From assembly GCF_000332455.1 (NCBI RefSeq), contig NZ_AOGY02000042.1, forward strand, positions 124,001 to 188,000: DNA of 64,000 nucleotides. Direction: 5' to 3'. This DNA comes from Leptospira vanthielii serovar Holland str. Waz Holland = ATCC 700522. Lineage in GTDB: Bacteria; Spirochaetota; Leptospiria; Leptospirales; Leptospiraceae. Each line of letters opens with the position of its first letter. The first letter of the stretch is position 1. Positions 55,876 through 64,000 of this stretch are shown piece after piece. A program made the translations under genes and the position numbers. The notes beneath the pieces are model-generated. The model searched no databases. It saw only the letters and a list, made by a program, of their open reading frames with translations, and was not told the origin of the DNA.

Positions 55876-56433
55876 TTATTCTTTGCTTTGAAACAATACC
55901 TTCAAGTTCTCCAAACCTTCAAAAAGTGCAGGCCAACCAGTTTCTTCCGTCGCTTTATTTTTCAAAAACAAAGCTCCTAGAAAAAAAGACAAAAAAGCCT
56001 TTCCACTCATGACACTTGCATCTGCAGGAAAAAATCGGTCCAAAGCGGTTCGATAAGCTGCAAAAGAATCCTCAACCAGTTGTGTTAGTTCTGTCGATTC
56101 ACTGAGTTGTCTTTTTACGTCCACCGCGAGTAACATCAGATTCATAAAATGAGTCTCACGCGAACCAACAAAGTTCATAATGTCCGCTAACCCCGAATGA
56201 TTTTCTGAAAGCTCTGTAATCTCTTTGGCATCAATGGCCACAACCTGCCTTACCATAGAGGCAAAGAGAATCTCCTTCGTTGGAAAGTAATGGTAAAGAG
56301 TTCCCGTAGAAACCCCGAGCTCTTTAGACAACTCGCGCATCGAAACCGAAGAAACTCCCTTGGCCACAAAAATAGGCATACACTTAGTCAAAAGCTCTAC
56401 CCGATACAAATCGTGATCGACTATCTTTGGCAT
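55876..56433 (-). CDS. TetR-family transcriptional regulator
   Basis: 185 residues. The N-terminal helix-turn-helix reads GVSSVSMRELSKELGVSTGT then LYHYFPTKEILFASMV (residues about 24-64), standard for TetR; the C-terminal ligand domain (about 80-185) is not diagnostic. First gene of a two-gene unit with alkB, so it likely represses itself and alkB in the absence of a fatty-acyl or alkane-related ligand (inference). A palindrome that could be its operator is 25 bases upstream. Confidence 0.92.
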   Translation of the reverse strand: MPKIVDHDLYRVELLTKCMPIFVAKGVSSVSMRELSKELGVSTGTLYHYFPTKEILFASMVRQVVAIDAKEITELSENHSGLADIMNFVGSRETHFMNLMLLAVDVKRQLSESTELTQLVEDSFAAYRTALDRFFPADASVMSGKAFLSFFLGALFLKNKATEETGWPALFEGLENLKVLFQSKE

Positions 56434-56769
56434 CTGAGAAAGTCCTGCTTTTTACCGAACGATCGTTTTAAATAATTACTTTTACCACAGTTTGTCCATC
56501 TTTTTTTCTTAACTGCAATGAATTCCCATTTTTCCCGATTTCTTTCCATAATGTCTACGTCCTTCCCCTAGTCCATCTTCCCCAGGTCACTCGGATTTAA
56601 GGGAATAGGCACAAGTACGAAGCGAGGATGGGAAAATTCAAGCGAGAAAAGGGGTCCAAAACCCCGAGACCGACTAAAGCAGAGAAGTAAAAGGGAAAGC
56701 TGTTCGATTTTTGACATAGAGGCTCACCGGAACCGTCGAATAGATTGAAACTAAAAAGATAGGTATCAA
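56434..56769. other. 336-base intergenic region between TetR and DUF1499 genes
   Basis: Divergent spacer, the longest non-coding stretch in the window. It contains the AACGATCGTT palindrome near the TetR start, an A/T-rich segment that could hold its promoter, and in the middle GGGGT (56651-56655) and ACCCC (56661-56665), a short 5-bp inverted repeat with a 5-base loop. A minus-strand open frame here (56597-56815) overlaps the DUF1499 start and looks spurious. I see no RNA gene. Confidence 0.55.
56458..56467. promoter_or_regulatory. Candidate TetR operator palindrome
   Basis: AACGATCGTT is a perfect 10-base palindrome, 25 bases upstream of the TetR ATG and beside A/T-rich promoter-like sequence. 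TetR regulators bind short palindromes of this general kind, so self- and alkB regulation is a fair inference. A random 10-base palindrome is not rare, hence the modest confidence. Confidence 0.4.
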
Positions 56770-57219
56770 ATGAACCAGAAAATCCATATCCTCCTCGGGA
56801 CAACGCTCCTCGCATTGTTTTTCAACTGTACGGGAACCAGGCCAGACTCCCTTGGAATCAAATCCGAGAGATTGGCCGACTGTCCAAAGACACCTAACTG
56901 CGTCAGCAGTTTTGCCAACCCAACTGACAAAGAACACTACCGTAACCCAGTTCCTTATAAAAAATCCCTAAAAGATGCTTATTTGGTTTTGAGAGGAAGG
57001 TTGGAAGTTTCTCCTCGAACAAAGATCATAGAGGAAAATCCGAATTACATTTATGCAGAATTTACATCTAGACTTTTGAGGTATGTAGATGACGTAGAAT
57101 TCTATTTCGATGAGAAAAATAAACTCCTTCACTTCCGATCTGCCTCTCGGTTAGGGAAATCGGATTTTGGAGTGAACCGAAATCGAATCGAAACGATACT
57201 CAAGGACTTAGAAATCTAA
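56770..57219 (+). CDS. DUF1499-family lipoprotein
   Basis: 149 residues: signal peptide MNQKIHILLGTTLLALFFNC with Cys20 as lipidation site, then the DUF1499 core beginning LADCPKTPNCVSSFANPTDK, continuing IEENPNYIYAEFTSRLLRYV and DDVEFYFDEKNKLLHFRSAS, ending SDFGVNRNRIETI. Family function is unknown. AGG is 7 bases before the ATG. Stands alone on the plus strand and converges with carB. Confidence 0.88.
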   Translation: MNQKIHILLGTTLLALFFNCTGTRPDSLGIKSERLADCPKTPNCVSSFANPTDKEHYRNPVPYKKSLKDAYLVLRGRLEVSPRTKIIEENPNYIYAEFTSRLLRYVDDVEFYFDEKNKLLHFRSASRLGKSDFGVNRNRIETILKDLEI

Positions 57220-57258
57220 CAGAAATCTGTTAAACTTTCTAAACCCTCTTTTCTTTAC

Positions 57259-60200
57259 TTAAACTTTTTTGTGATTTGCGTGAATTTCCTGAAGGGAATT
57301 CACTGAAAATCCTTTGTCCTTCATTTCCACCAAACCATGGATCAATGCCTTGGCGGCTTGCGCCGTAGTCAAACAAGGAACCTTATATTTAATCGCTGCT
57401 TGGCGAATCGTAAAAGCATTTTCACGTGTGACTCTTGACAGAGGAGTATTGATGATCAGATGGATTTTTTTCTCTTTGATATAATCAATCACGTTCGGGA
57501 AGTATCCGTCGTAAATTTTGTTAATTTTACTAGATAGAATTCCGTTATCAGAAAGGAATTTATGTGTTCCTTCTGTTGCGATAATATTATAACCTAAGTT
57601 AGATAAAGAACGAACCGATTCGAGTAACTCTTTTTTTGTTTTATCATTGATAGTCACAAATACGGTTCCGTGTTTCGGTGGTTCTTCACCCGCCATAATC
57701 TGAGCTTTAACAAAGGCTTCCCCTTTTGTCAAAGCAACACCCATCACTTCCCCAGTGGATCTCATTTCCGGGCCAAGGATTGTATCCACACCCGGAAATT
57801 TACTAAAAGGCAAAACTGCTTCTTTCACTGTAATCATAGGTGCAGAAAAACGTTTCCCTAGTTTAAAGGAAGCCAAAGGTTCACCTAACATCAATCGAAC
57901 TGCAATTTTCACTACAGGAATTCCTATTGATTTGGCAACAAAAGGAACTGTTCTTGAAGCGCGTGGATTCACTTCTAATACATACAAAGTTTCGTCTTTA
58001 ATAGCATATTGAACGTTGATTAAACCCTTCACATCTAATTCTAAAGCCAAACGATACGTTGCTTCTTCAATTTCTTGCAACATACGTTGTGAAATGTTCT
58101 GTGGCGGCAATACACAAGCAGAGTCACCTGAGTGAATCCCCGCTTCTTCAATATGTTCCATAATCCCCGCAATGAATACATCCTTTCCATCACAAAGTGC
58201 ATCTACATCCACTTCAACAGCATCTTGCAAAAAGGAATCTACAAGAAGTGGCCGATCTTCCGACACTTCTTCTGCTTCTTCCATGTATTTATCTAGTTCA
58301 GATTCTTCGTTTACTATGAGCATCGCCCTTCCACCTAACACGTAAGATGGTCTCACAAGAACAGGGTATCCAATCTTTCTTGCAATCTCTCTTGCTTTGT
58401 CTTTGGAGGCAGCAATTCCATTATCAGGTGACTTTAAGTTGAGTTTTTCTAAAACCTCAGCAAAACGTTTTCTATCTTCCGCACGGTCAATGGAATCTGG
58501 ACTTGTTCCCAGAATGGGAACTCCTCGTTTTTCCAATTCTTTCGCTAGTTTTAAAGGAGTTTGTCCACCTAACTGAACGATGACGCCATCTGGTTTTTCT
58601 TTTTTGAAAATTGCCATCACGTCTTCAAGGCTTAAAGGTTCAAAATACAATCTGTCCGAAGTATCATAATCGGTAGAAACTGTTTCTGGATTGGAATTGA
58701 CCATAATGGATTCCACCCCTGCTTCCTGTAGGGAAAAGGAAGCATGGCAACAACAATAGTCGAACTCAATCCCTTGTCCAATTCGGTTGGGCCCACCACC
58801 GAGAATCATTACTTTCTTTTTAGAAGTTACATCAGATTCATCTTCCTCATCATAAGAGGAATACATATAAGGAGTAAAGGCTTCGAATTCACCGGCGCAA
58901 GTATCAATCCGTTTGTAAACTGGATGAATGTTCTTTTCTTCTAAGTATTTTTCAATAGATTCCTCTTCTTCACGAAGAGTTTTTTCTACTTTGGCTTTGG
59001 TAATTTCAATAGCAGCACCACTGCGAACTTGGGCCAGGATTTGTTCTTCTTTAGTAAGGAAAGCAAGTTGGCGGTTGGAAAAACCTGCCTTTTTCATTTC
59101 TTCAATGATGGCTTTTCCCTCTTTACGAAACCTGTTTTCTAACTGGTATAACTCTTCAAATTGATAGAGAAACCAAGGATCAATTTTACAAATCTCAAAA
59201 ATTTCTTCGACACTCATCCCAAAATCAAAAGCCATCTTTACATAGAATATTCGTTTGTCAGTGGGACGTTTCACTTTCGCGGTAAGCCAGGTTTTTCTTT
59301 CTTCTTTTGGGATAGATTCCCATTCTAAAAGTTCTTTTAGATATCCATCACTTCCAAAACCGAATCTGTCAGTTTCCAAAGAACGAAGTGCTTTTTGAAA
59401 ACTTTCCTTGAAGTTACGACCAATGGCCATAGCTTCCCCTACAGCTTTCATTTGAACACCTAAGGTATTATCAGAACCTGGAAATTTTTCGAAGGCAAAC
59501 CTTGGGATCTTGGTCACCACGTAATCAATAGATGGTTCAAAACTTGCTGGTGTGACTCGAGTGATATCGTTTCTGATCTCATCTAAAGTATATCCAATCG
59601 ATAAAAGAGCCGCAATTTTTGCGATCGGGAATCCGGTTGCCTTCGATGCCAATGCAGAAGATCTGGAAACACGCGGGTTCATTTCAATGACGATGACATC
59701 ACCATTTTCGGGATTCACAGCAAACTGGATATTGGATCCACCTGTTTCCACTCCGATTTCTCGGATGATATCAATGGACATATCACGAAGTCTTTGGTAT
59801 TCTTTATCGCTTAACGTCTGTTGTGGTGCTACAGTAATGGAATCTCCTGTATGAACACCCATCGGGTCTAAATTTTCGATAGAACAAATGATGACTACGT
59901 TATCAGCGAGGTCTCTCATTACTTCCAACTCAAACTCTTTCCAACCCATGACAGATTCTTCAACTAATATTTGTGATATGGGGGATGCTGAAAGGCCTTG
60001 TTGGGCAATTTCTTCAAATTCAGATTCCTCATAACAAGTTCCACCACCAGTTCCACCTAAAGTAAATGCAGGTCTAATAATAATAGGAAATCCAATTTCA
60101 TCTTTAGCTTTCCTTGCGGCATCCATGTCGGATACCATAAAGGATTTTGCGACTCGTATCCCGAGTTTTTCCATCGCTTGTTTGAATAGATCTCTATCTT

Positions 60201-60579
60201 CTGCTTTACGAATGGCCTCAACCTTAGCGCCAATAAGTTCGACATTATATTTTTCTAAAACACCTTCCTTATGAAGTGCTAAAGCTAAATTTAAAGCAGT
60301 TTGTCCACCTACTGTTGGTAAGATGGCATCTGGTTTTTCTTTTTTGATAATTTTTTCTAAAACAGGAACCGTGAGTGGTTCGATATAAGTGGCATCGGCA
60401 AGATCGGGATCCGTCATAATCGTAGCCGGATTTGAATTTACGAGGATGACTCGTATTCCTTTTTCCCTGAGAGCTTTAGTTGCCTGAGTCCCAGAGTAGT
60501 CAAATTCACATGCCTGCCCGATGACGATAGGTCCGGATCCGATGATCAAAATTGATTTTAAGTCGTTACGTTGCGGCAT
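57259..60579 (-). CDS. carB: Carbamoyl-phosphate synthase large subunit
   Basis: 1106 residues, full length. Two ATP-grasp halves: N-terminal carboxy-phosphate domain (about 1-400; [18 protein letters not shown] and [17 protein letters not shown]) and C-terminal carbamoyl-phosphate domain (about 570-960; [19 protein letters not shown] and [16 protein letters not shown]), linked by the oligomerisation domain and ended by the MGS-like allosteric domain (about 960-1106). Makes carbamoyl phosphate for arginine and pyrimidines. Small subunit carA is not in this window. It lies 20 bases after the upstream phosphotransferase-like gene. Confidence 0.97.
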   Translation of the reverse strand: MPQRNDLKSILIIGSGPIVIGQACEFDYSGTQATKALREKGIRVILVNSNPATIMTDPDLADATYIEPLTVPVLEKIIKKEKPDAILPTVGGQTALNLALALHKEGVLEKYNVELIGAKVEAIRKAEDRDLFKQAMEKLGIRVAKSFMVSDMDAARKAKDEIGFPIIIRPAFTLGGTGGGTCYEESEFEEIAQQGLSASPISQILVEESVMGWKEFELEVMRDLADNVVIICSIENLDPMGVHTGDSITVAPQQTLSDKEYQRLRDMSIDIIREIGVETGGSNIQFAVNPENGDVIVIEMNPRVSRSSALASKATGFPIAKIAALLSIGYTLDEIRNDITRVTPASFEPSIDYVVTKIPRFAFEKFPGSDNTLGVQMKAVGEAMAIGRNFKESFQKALRSLETDRFGFGSDGYLKELLEWESIPKEERKTWLTAKVKRPTDKRIFYVKMAFDFGMSVEEIFEICKIDPWFLYQFEELYQLENRFRKEGKAIIEEMKKAGFSNRQLAFLTKEEQILAQVRSGAAIEITKAKVEKTLREEEESIEKYLEEKNIHPVYKRIDTCAGEFEAFTPYMYSSYDEEDESDVTSKKKVMILGGGPNRIGQGIEFDYCCCHASFSLQEAGVESIMVNSNPETVSTDYDTSDRLYFEPLSLEDVMAIFKKEKPDGVIVQLGGQTPLKLAKELEKRGVPILGTSPDSIDRAEDRKRFAEVLEKLNLKSPDNGIAASKDKAREIARKIGYPVLVRPSYVLGGRAMLIVNEESELDKYMEEAEEVSEDRPLLVDSFLQDAVEVDVDALCDGKDVFIAGIMEHIEEAGIHSGDSACVLPPQNISQRMLQEIEEATYRLALELDVKGLINVQYAIKDETLYVLEVNPRASRTVPFVAKSIGIPVVKIAVRLMLGEPLASFKLGKRFSAPMITVKEAVLPFSKFPGVDTILGPEMRSTGEVMGVALTKGEAFVKAQIMAGEEPPKHGTVFVTINDKTKKELLESVRSLSNLGYNIIATEGTHKFLSDNGILSSKINKIYDGYFPNVIDYIKEKKIHLIINTPLSRVTRENAFTIRQAAIKYKVPCLTTAQAAKALIHGLVEMKDKGFSVNSLQEIHANHKKV

Positions 60580-60599
60580 AGTTTCCTCTTTTTCCTTAT

Positions 60600-62870
60600 T
60601 TAGTTTTCATTAGTTTCTGATAAAGAACTTGGTATTAAATACTCTCCTGCGAGAGTCGCATCTTCCCACTGGATCACCGTTTTGTACAAAATATCTTTCA
60701 ATTTTGCTGCATCGGGGTGATGGGGATAAAGATTTTTCCTATTGAGAGGATCTTTTTTTCGATCATACAACTCAAAGACCACACCTTGACGTGTGGGAAT
60801 ATAAATTAATTTATAATTAGAATTTTGAATCGATCTATGTTTTGAAAAAGCAATGGTTTCTCTGTAGATGGGATCTGTGATCATAATCTGGTAGTCTTCT
60901 TCAGGAACCACTTGGTGGAGAGCTAAGATATTGGGATAAGGAATCCTTTGTTTTTGAAAGAAGTGGTCACCCGTATCAGAAAACCAAATCCCGGTTTCCG
61001 CATAAACAGACCTCTCCTCTTCCCAATCGGTTTTTCCAAGGATCGGCAGTAGTGACTTCCCAGGAAACTTTGATTTGGCGGATATTCCAAAATATTCCAT
61101 CAGAGTGGGATAGATATCCACACTGGATGTGATTCCAAAAAAATCGTGATCTGTTTTTGTTTCTATGCCTGACTTGGGAAATTTAATCAGTAAAGGTACA
61201 TGCGTTACCGCTTCCCCTCGTAAGTGTTCGCCGTGCCCTTGTCCATGGACATCTTCATACAAAGCCTCGCCATGGTCGGCGGTGAGAATGATGATGGCTT
61301 CGTCATAAATCCCTCGTGCCTTTAGTTCCGAAATAATTTCACCAAATTCAGCATCGAATGCATATACGGCACTAGCAAAGAGTCCACGAATTTGTTTAGT
61401 TTCCTCTGCATTGGGAACGGCCGAATTTGTAGGATCCACAAACTTTAAATACTTATACTTCCCATAGTAATCAGGATCTGTAAATGATTTGTAGTAAGGA
61501 TAAGCGGGTGTGTATGGAAAATGAATGACACTGGAAAAGTAAGTTACCGAGTAAGGTGAATTCCCTTCTCTTTTGGTGATCGAACGAAATCGGTCGAGGA
61601 TACGACTCCCATCTCCCCATGTGGACAGTCCGTCCATTTCCTCCAAATACATACCCCCAGAAAACCAAGAGCCAGTTAAAAAAGGCAAAAGGAATAACTG
61701 TGATTCCGCAGTCCTTTGCACTGTCATAATACGCGCGTTAAAGTTTGGTGCGAGGACTTCATCAAATCCGAAGTTAGCACGGGGAAAAATATCAGCAGCA
61801 AAACTACCGACCGCATAACTCCTGTATCCCAATCCATGTAACATCTGTTGGATGGTAGGAAAAGAGGCCGATCCAATTCTTTGTTTTTCTTCCGGAGAGG
61901 GGAACATATCGCGGACCTTATGACTCATGGAATATTGTCCGGTCAAAAGATCCGCCCAACTAGGGAAGGTGCGTGGAATGGTGGTATGGTGGTCGTGAAA
62001 TACAAAACTATCTTTGGAAAAGGAATCAATATTTGGTGTGATACTTTTACCACCAATTTTGAATCCAATTTTATCATAACGAAGAGAGTCCGCTGATAAA
62101 ATAAAAATGGGAGGTTTTCCTTTTTCTTTCGAATGAGTGAGAGCCTCAATTTGATTCCAAACACTAGGTACTAAATAAATAAATACGAGTAGGAAAAGTA
62201 TCAGTCCATAGGACTTGATATGAATCCTCTGGTATTGTTTCCCTTGCCAAAAAAGAATCACAAAATAAAGAATTCCCACCAGGTAATATCCAGAGGAATG
62301 AACAAGACCAAGGACTAGCACATGGACGAGCGCAAAAAAACTTTCTTTGGATTTGTGAAGATAAATTTGCCAAAAGAGGAGAAACAAAAATCCCAAAAGC
62401 AGAGAGCCCAAAACCAAACTAAAGTAACCGGGACTTGTATGGTCGGTTAAAAAATATAAAAAGGAGGCAAATGAAGGATAACGAAAGAAAAAGAACTCAC
62501 CATAAATTTGTGGAAAACTAACCATCGATTGGCAAAGGGCCAAACATTCTATGACGAGAACTGAAAGTGATAAAACATACCCAGATACTTCTTTTCGGTT
62601 TAGGAAATGGTAAACCAAGTAAACGAGAGAGAAGAGAGCGAGGTGCAAAAAAAGCGAAACCGAAAAAACTTTGAAGGTGGTAGAGAGATAAACCCCAAAA
62701 AAAGCACCTAAGTATTGTTTGAGGAAGTCACCTACATCGACTCCCATAATGGTAAAACTTGTATTAAAGATTAAAAAAAATAAATAAAAAAAAACCGTAA
62801 ACCAAAGGGAGATTTTAAGGATTCGGATTGGGAAAAGAGGGGCTTGGTTCGGACCCATTAGAGTCATCAT
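60600..62870 (-). CDS. Sulfatase-fold membrane protein, probable phospho-group transferase or hydrolase (Thr nucleophile)
   Basis: 756 residues from ATG 62870; a longer frame runs into the upstream gene. About eight hydrophobic spans (20-270) precede an alkaline-phosphatase-superfamily domain: [18 protein letters not shown] (metal Asp), [18 protein letters not shown] around Thr301, and [20 protein letters not shown] (Asp-His metal ligands). The C-x-P-S-R of true sulfatases is T-F-P-S-W, so no formylglycine can form and Thr is the likely nucleophile, as in LtaS/EptA-type phosphotransferases. Substrate unknown. Downstream of the macroglobulin-like gene and upstream of carB. Confidence 0.85.
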   Translation of the reverse strand: MMTLMGPNQAPLFPIRILKISLWFTVFFYLFFLIFNTSFTIMGVDVGDFLKQYLGAFFGVYLSTTFKVFSVSLFLHLALFSLVYLVYHFLNRKEVSGYVLSLSVLVIECLALCQSMVSFPQIYGEFFFFRYPSFASFLYFLTDHTSPGYFSLVLGSLLLGFLFLLFWQIYLHKSKESFFALVHVLVLGLVHSSGYYLVGILYFVILFWQGKQYQRIHIKSYGLILFLLVFIYLVPSVWNQIEALTHSKEKGKPPIFILSADSLRYDKIGFKIGGKSITPNIDSFSKDSFVFHDHHTTIPRTFPSWADLLTGQYSMSHKVRDMFPSPEEKQRIGSASFPTIQQMLHGLGYRSYAVGSFAADIFPRANFGFDEVLAPNFNARIMTVQRTAESQLFLLPFLTGSWFSGGMYLEEMDGLSTWGDGSRILDRFRSITKREGNSPYSVTYFSSVIHFPYTPAYPYYKSFTDPDYYGKYKYLKFVDPTNSAVPNAEETKQIRGLFASAVYAFDAEFGEIISELKARGIYDEAIIILTADHGEALYEDVHGQGHGEHLRGEAVTHVPLLIKFPKSGIETKTDHDFFGITSSVDIYPTLMEYFGISAKSKFPGKSLLPILGKTDWEEERSVYAETGIWFSDTGDHFFQKQRIPYPNILALHQVVPEEDYQIMITDPIYRETIAFSKHRSIQNSNYKLIYIPTRQGVVFELYDRKKDPLNRKNLYPHHPDAAKLKDILYKTVIQWEDATLAGEYLIPSSLSETNEN

Positions 62871-62899
62871 TCCAGAACCCCCGATTCCGTAAACTTTTC

Positions 62900-64000
62900 C
62901 TAGTCCCCGTTTTCCGAAATCCTCACAGTTTCGTTCGGCCATTCCGCATGCGTTTCGGGAGAATACATGGCCTCAACCCTTGTGGCAGGCATTTGGAAAT
63001 TCCCTGAATGGTTCAACCGAAAGCTATGTTCCAAGGTATGAGTTCCCTTTGGCAAATATTCAAAATACGCTCTGTACTGGGAGAGGGTCTTTTCTTCAAA
63101 ACTTAAGTAGTAGGAAGTATCACCCGCCTTCCCCTCCTGCGTGATGATAGACTCCCGGCCAAAACCTCGCCCCAGAGGGAGGGATCCCGGCGGAATCGGA
63201 TCTTCTACCACCACCCAAGTTTTATCTGAGTCCGCTTGGATCTCGATGGTCACTCGAACCGTATCACCTTTCGAAAGGATTCCTGGTTTTGCCACTTGGA
63301 TCGGCTCAAAAGTTCGTTTCAACCGGTATCCGCTAGAGATCGGAGCCTTTAAAGGAAGGATCGAATTCACAGACCATTCCACCCAAGGTTTTCCTTTTCC
63401 TTCATAACTCACAGAAACAGATTCCGGCGTAGTTCCAATGGTCTGTGTTACCATTTGTTTTCCGTTAGGTTCTAAACTTAACGTTTCTTTTGCCGATTGG
63501 ATTTTTAATTTTCCACCAGTGACTTTTTCTGATTCCAGAAGTTTACTCACTCGGTCAAAAACCAAAATAGAATACGCGTTGCCGAGGGTGGTATCATAAC
63601 TTCCCCGTTTTTGCATTTTGATAAACCCTTTGATGAGCCGAGGCATATCTTTTTTATAACTTGGTTCTGCAAATGCCCAAAGTAAAAGTTTCGCCATGGT
63701 ATAATCACGGCTTCCCAAAATCCACCAAGGGTTGGTGAAACTAGAATCAGCAACCACAAGTTCAGAACCTTGGATATTGAGTCTTGAGCGCAGAGTGCTT
63801 GTCAGGCGAGATTTCACAGAACTATCTCCCCCATTCACTCTTCCCCAAATTTCAGCCAGGTCAACGAGAGAAGCTGTCGGTAAAAATTCAATTCCGTCGA
63901 AAATAGGACGCACCTGTTCCCACTCATACGTTTGGTATCTAGTAAGGGCTTCCCAAACAATGATCCTTCGAACTACAGAGTCTGCCCCAAATTTATAACG
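62900..64000 (-). CDS. Alpha-2-macroglobulin-family protein, partial (C-terminal end)
   Basis: The frame is open from the right edge of the window to its stop at 62900, giving 366 residues of the C-terminal part; an internal GTG at 63913 is not the true start. The visible region has the thioester-domain helical repeats (NPWWILGSRDYTMAKLLLWA) and the final receptor-like domain with EDPIPPGSLPLGRGFG, RAYFEYLPKGTHTLEHSFRL and MPATRVEAMYSPETHAEWPN, matching the C-terminus of bacterial YfaS/YfhM-type macroglobulins. The thioester Cys-Gln motif would lie further upstream, outside the window. Ends 29 bases before the next start. Confidence 0.88.
   Translation of the reverse strand, partial: RYKFGADSVVRRIIVWEALTRYQTYEWEQVRPIFDGIEFLPTASLVDLAEIWGRVNGGDSSVKSRLTSTLRSRLNIQGSELVVADSSFTNPWWILGSRDYTMAKLLLWAFAEPSYKKDMPRLIKGFIKMQKRGSYDTTLGNAYSILVFDRVSKLLESEKVTGGKLKIQSAKETLSLEPNGKQMVTQTIGTTPESVSVSYEGKGKPWVEWSVNSILPLKAPISSGYRLKRTFEPIQVAKPGILSKGDTVRVTIEIQADSDKTWVVVEDPIPPGSLPLGRGFGRESIITQEGKAGDTSYYLSFEEKTLSQYRAYFEYLPKGTHTLEHSFRLNHSGNFQMPATRVEAMYSPETHAEWPNETVRISENGD

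Noticed and set aside
56597..56815. 72-aa minus-strand frame in the intergenic region
   Set aside because: It runs into the DUF1499 start region and shows no family pattern.
57217..57232. TAACAGA/TCTGTTA inverted repeat after the DUF1499 gene
   Set aside because: Only two bases separate the arms and no T-run follows directly; too weak for a terminator call.
1..64000. CRISPR arrays, tRNA or rRNA genes, insertion sequences, prophage or attachment sites
   Set aside because: I read both strands for repeats, cloverleaf-like segments and transposase motifs and found none that I could support.

Overview
The window looks like a chromosomal stretch of a spirochaete of the genus Leptospira, probably the saprophytic (L. 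biflexa-like) side; species is not resolved. This rests on protein-level resemblance: a citramalate synthase close to the Leptospira CimA as I remember it, the long three-domain form of IspG, a FlaA-type flagellar sheath-like protein, FlgM, a bactofilin, LPS Kdo transferase, an AlkB alkane hydroxylase and several lipoproteins with spirochaete-style lipoboxes. Genes are densely packed, with many ATGA/TAATG/TTGA overlaps. I see no rRNA, tRNA, CRISPR, insertion sequence or prophage, so this is mostly housekeeping DNA with a few unusual loci.

Layout. 1-2.0 kb (minus): membrane-anchored coiled-coil protein, yggS, proC (cut by the left edge). 2.0-5.9 kb (plus): FlaA-like protein, waaA, nadE. 5.9-11.9 kb: a membrane-anchored protein, a Cys-rich lipoprotein, rsmI, flgM, then an unusual run: an iron-alcohol-dehydrogenase homologue that has lost all four metal ligands, an 81-aa protein, an unrecognised FliG-like protein and a multi-span membrane protein. 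11.9-18.8 kb: glpK, an MBL-fold hydrolase, a STAS protein, and a tight operon lexA - small lipoprotein - ctpA - tsaD - pssA. 18.9-25.7 kb (minus): heavy-metal RND efflux operon (small exported protein, CzcA-like pump, inorganic pyrophosphatase, outer-membrane channel, adaptor). 25.8-28.7 kb: bactofilin, recJ, mtnD.

28.8-40.4 kb (minus): a twelve-gene NADH:quinone oxidoreductase operon, nuoABCDEFHJKLMN, with no nuoG and no nuoI. 40.5-45.0 kb (minus): rarA, a 73-aa CCxxGCxxC protein, a DedA-family protein, pth, cimA and a stand-alone Smr protein. 45.0-49.6 kb (minus): receiver protein, large sensor kinase with an unusual spacer in its core, mutY and an unknown protein. 49.7-54.7 kb (plus): ispG, then a DUF2339/DUF3999 membrane pair. 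54.8-57.2 kb: alkB with its TetR regulator and a candidate operator, and a DUF1499 lipoprotein. 57.3-64 kb (minus): carB, a sulfatase-fold membrane phosphotransferase-like protein with Thr at the nucleophile position, and the C-terminal end of an alpha-2-macroglobulin-family protein cut by the right edge.

The most interesting points are the complex I operon without its NuoG/NuoI electron-transfer subunits, the metal-less dehydrogenase pseudoenzyme translated just ahead of a FliG-like protein that has lost the torque-face charges, pyrophosphatase buried in a metal-efflux operon, and a histidine kinase with about 95 extra residues between its H and N boxes. All functional statements are from reading the translated sequence by eye; no database search was run.
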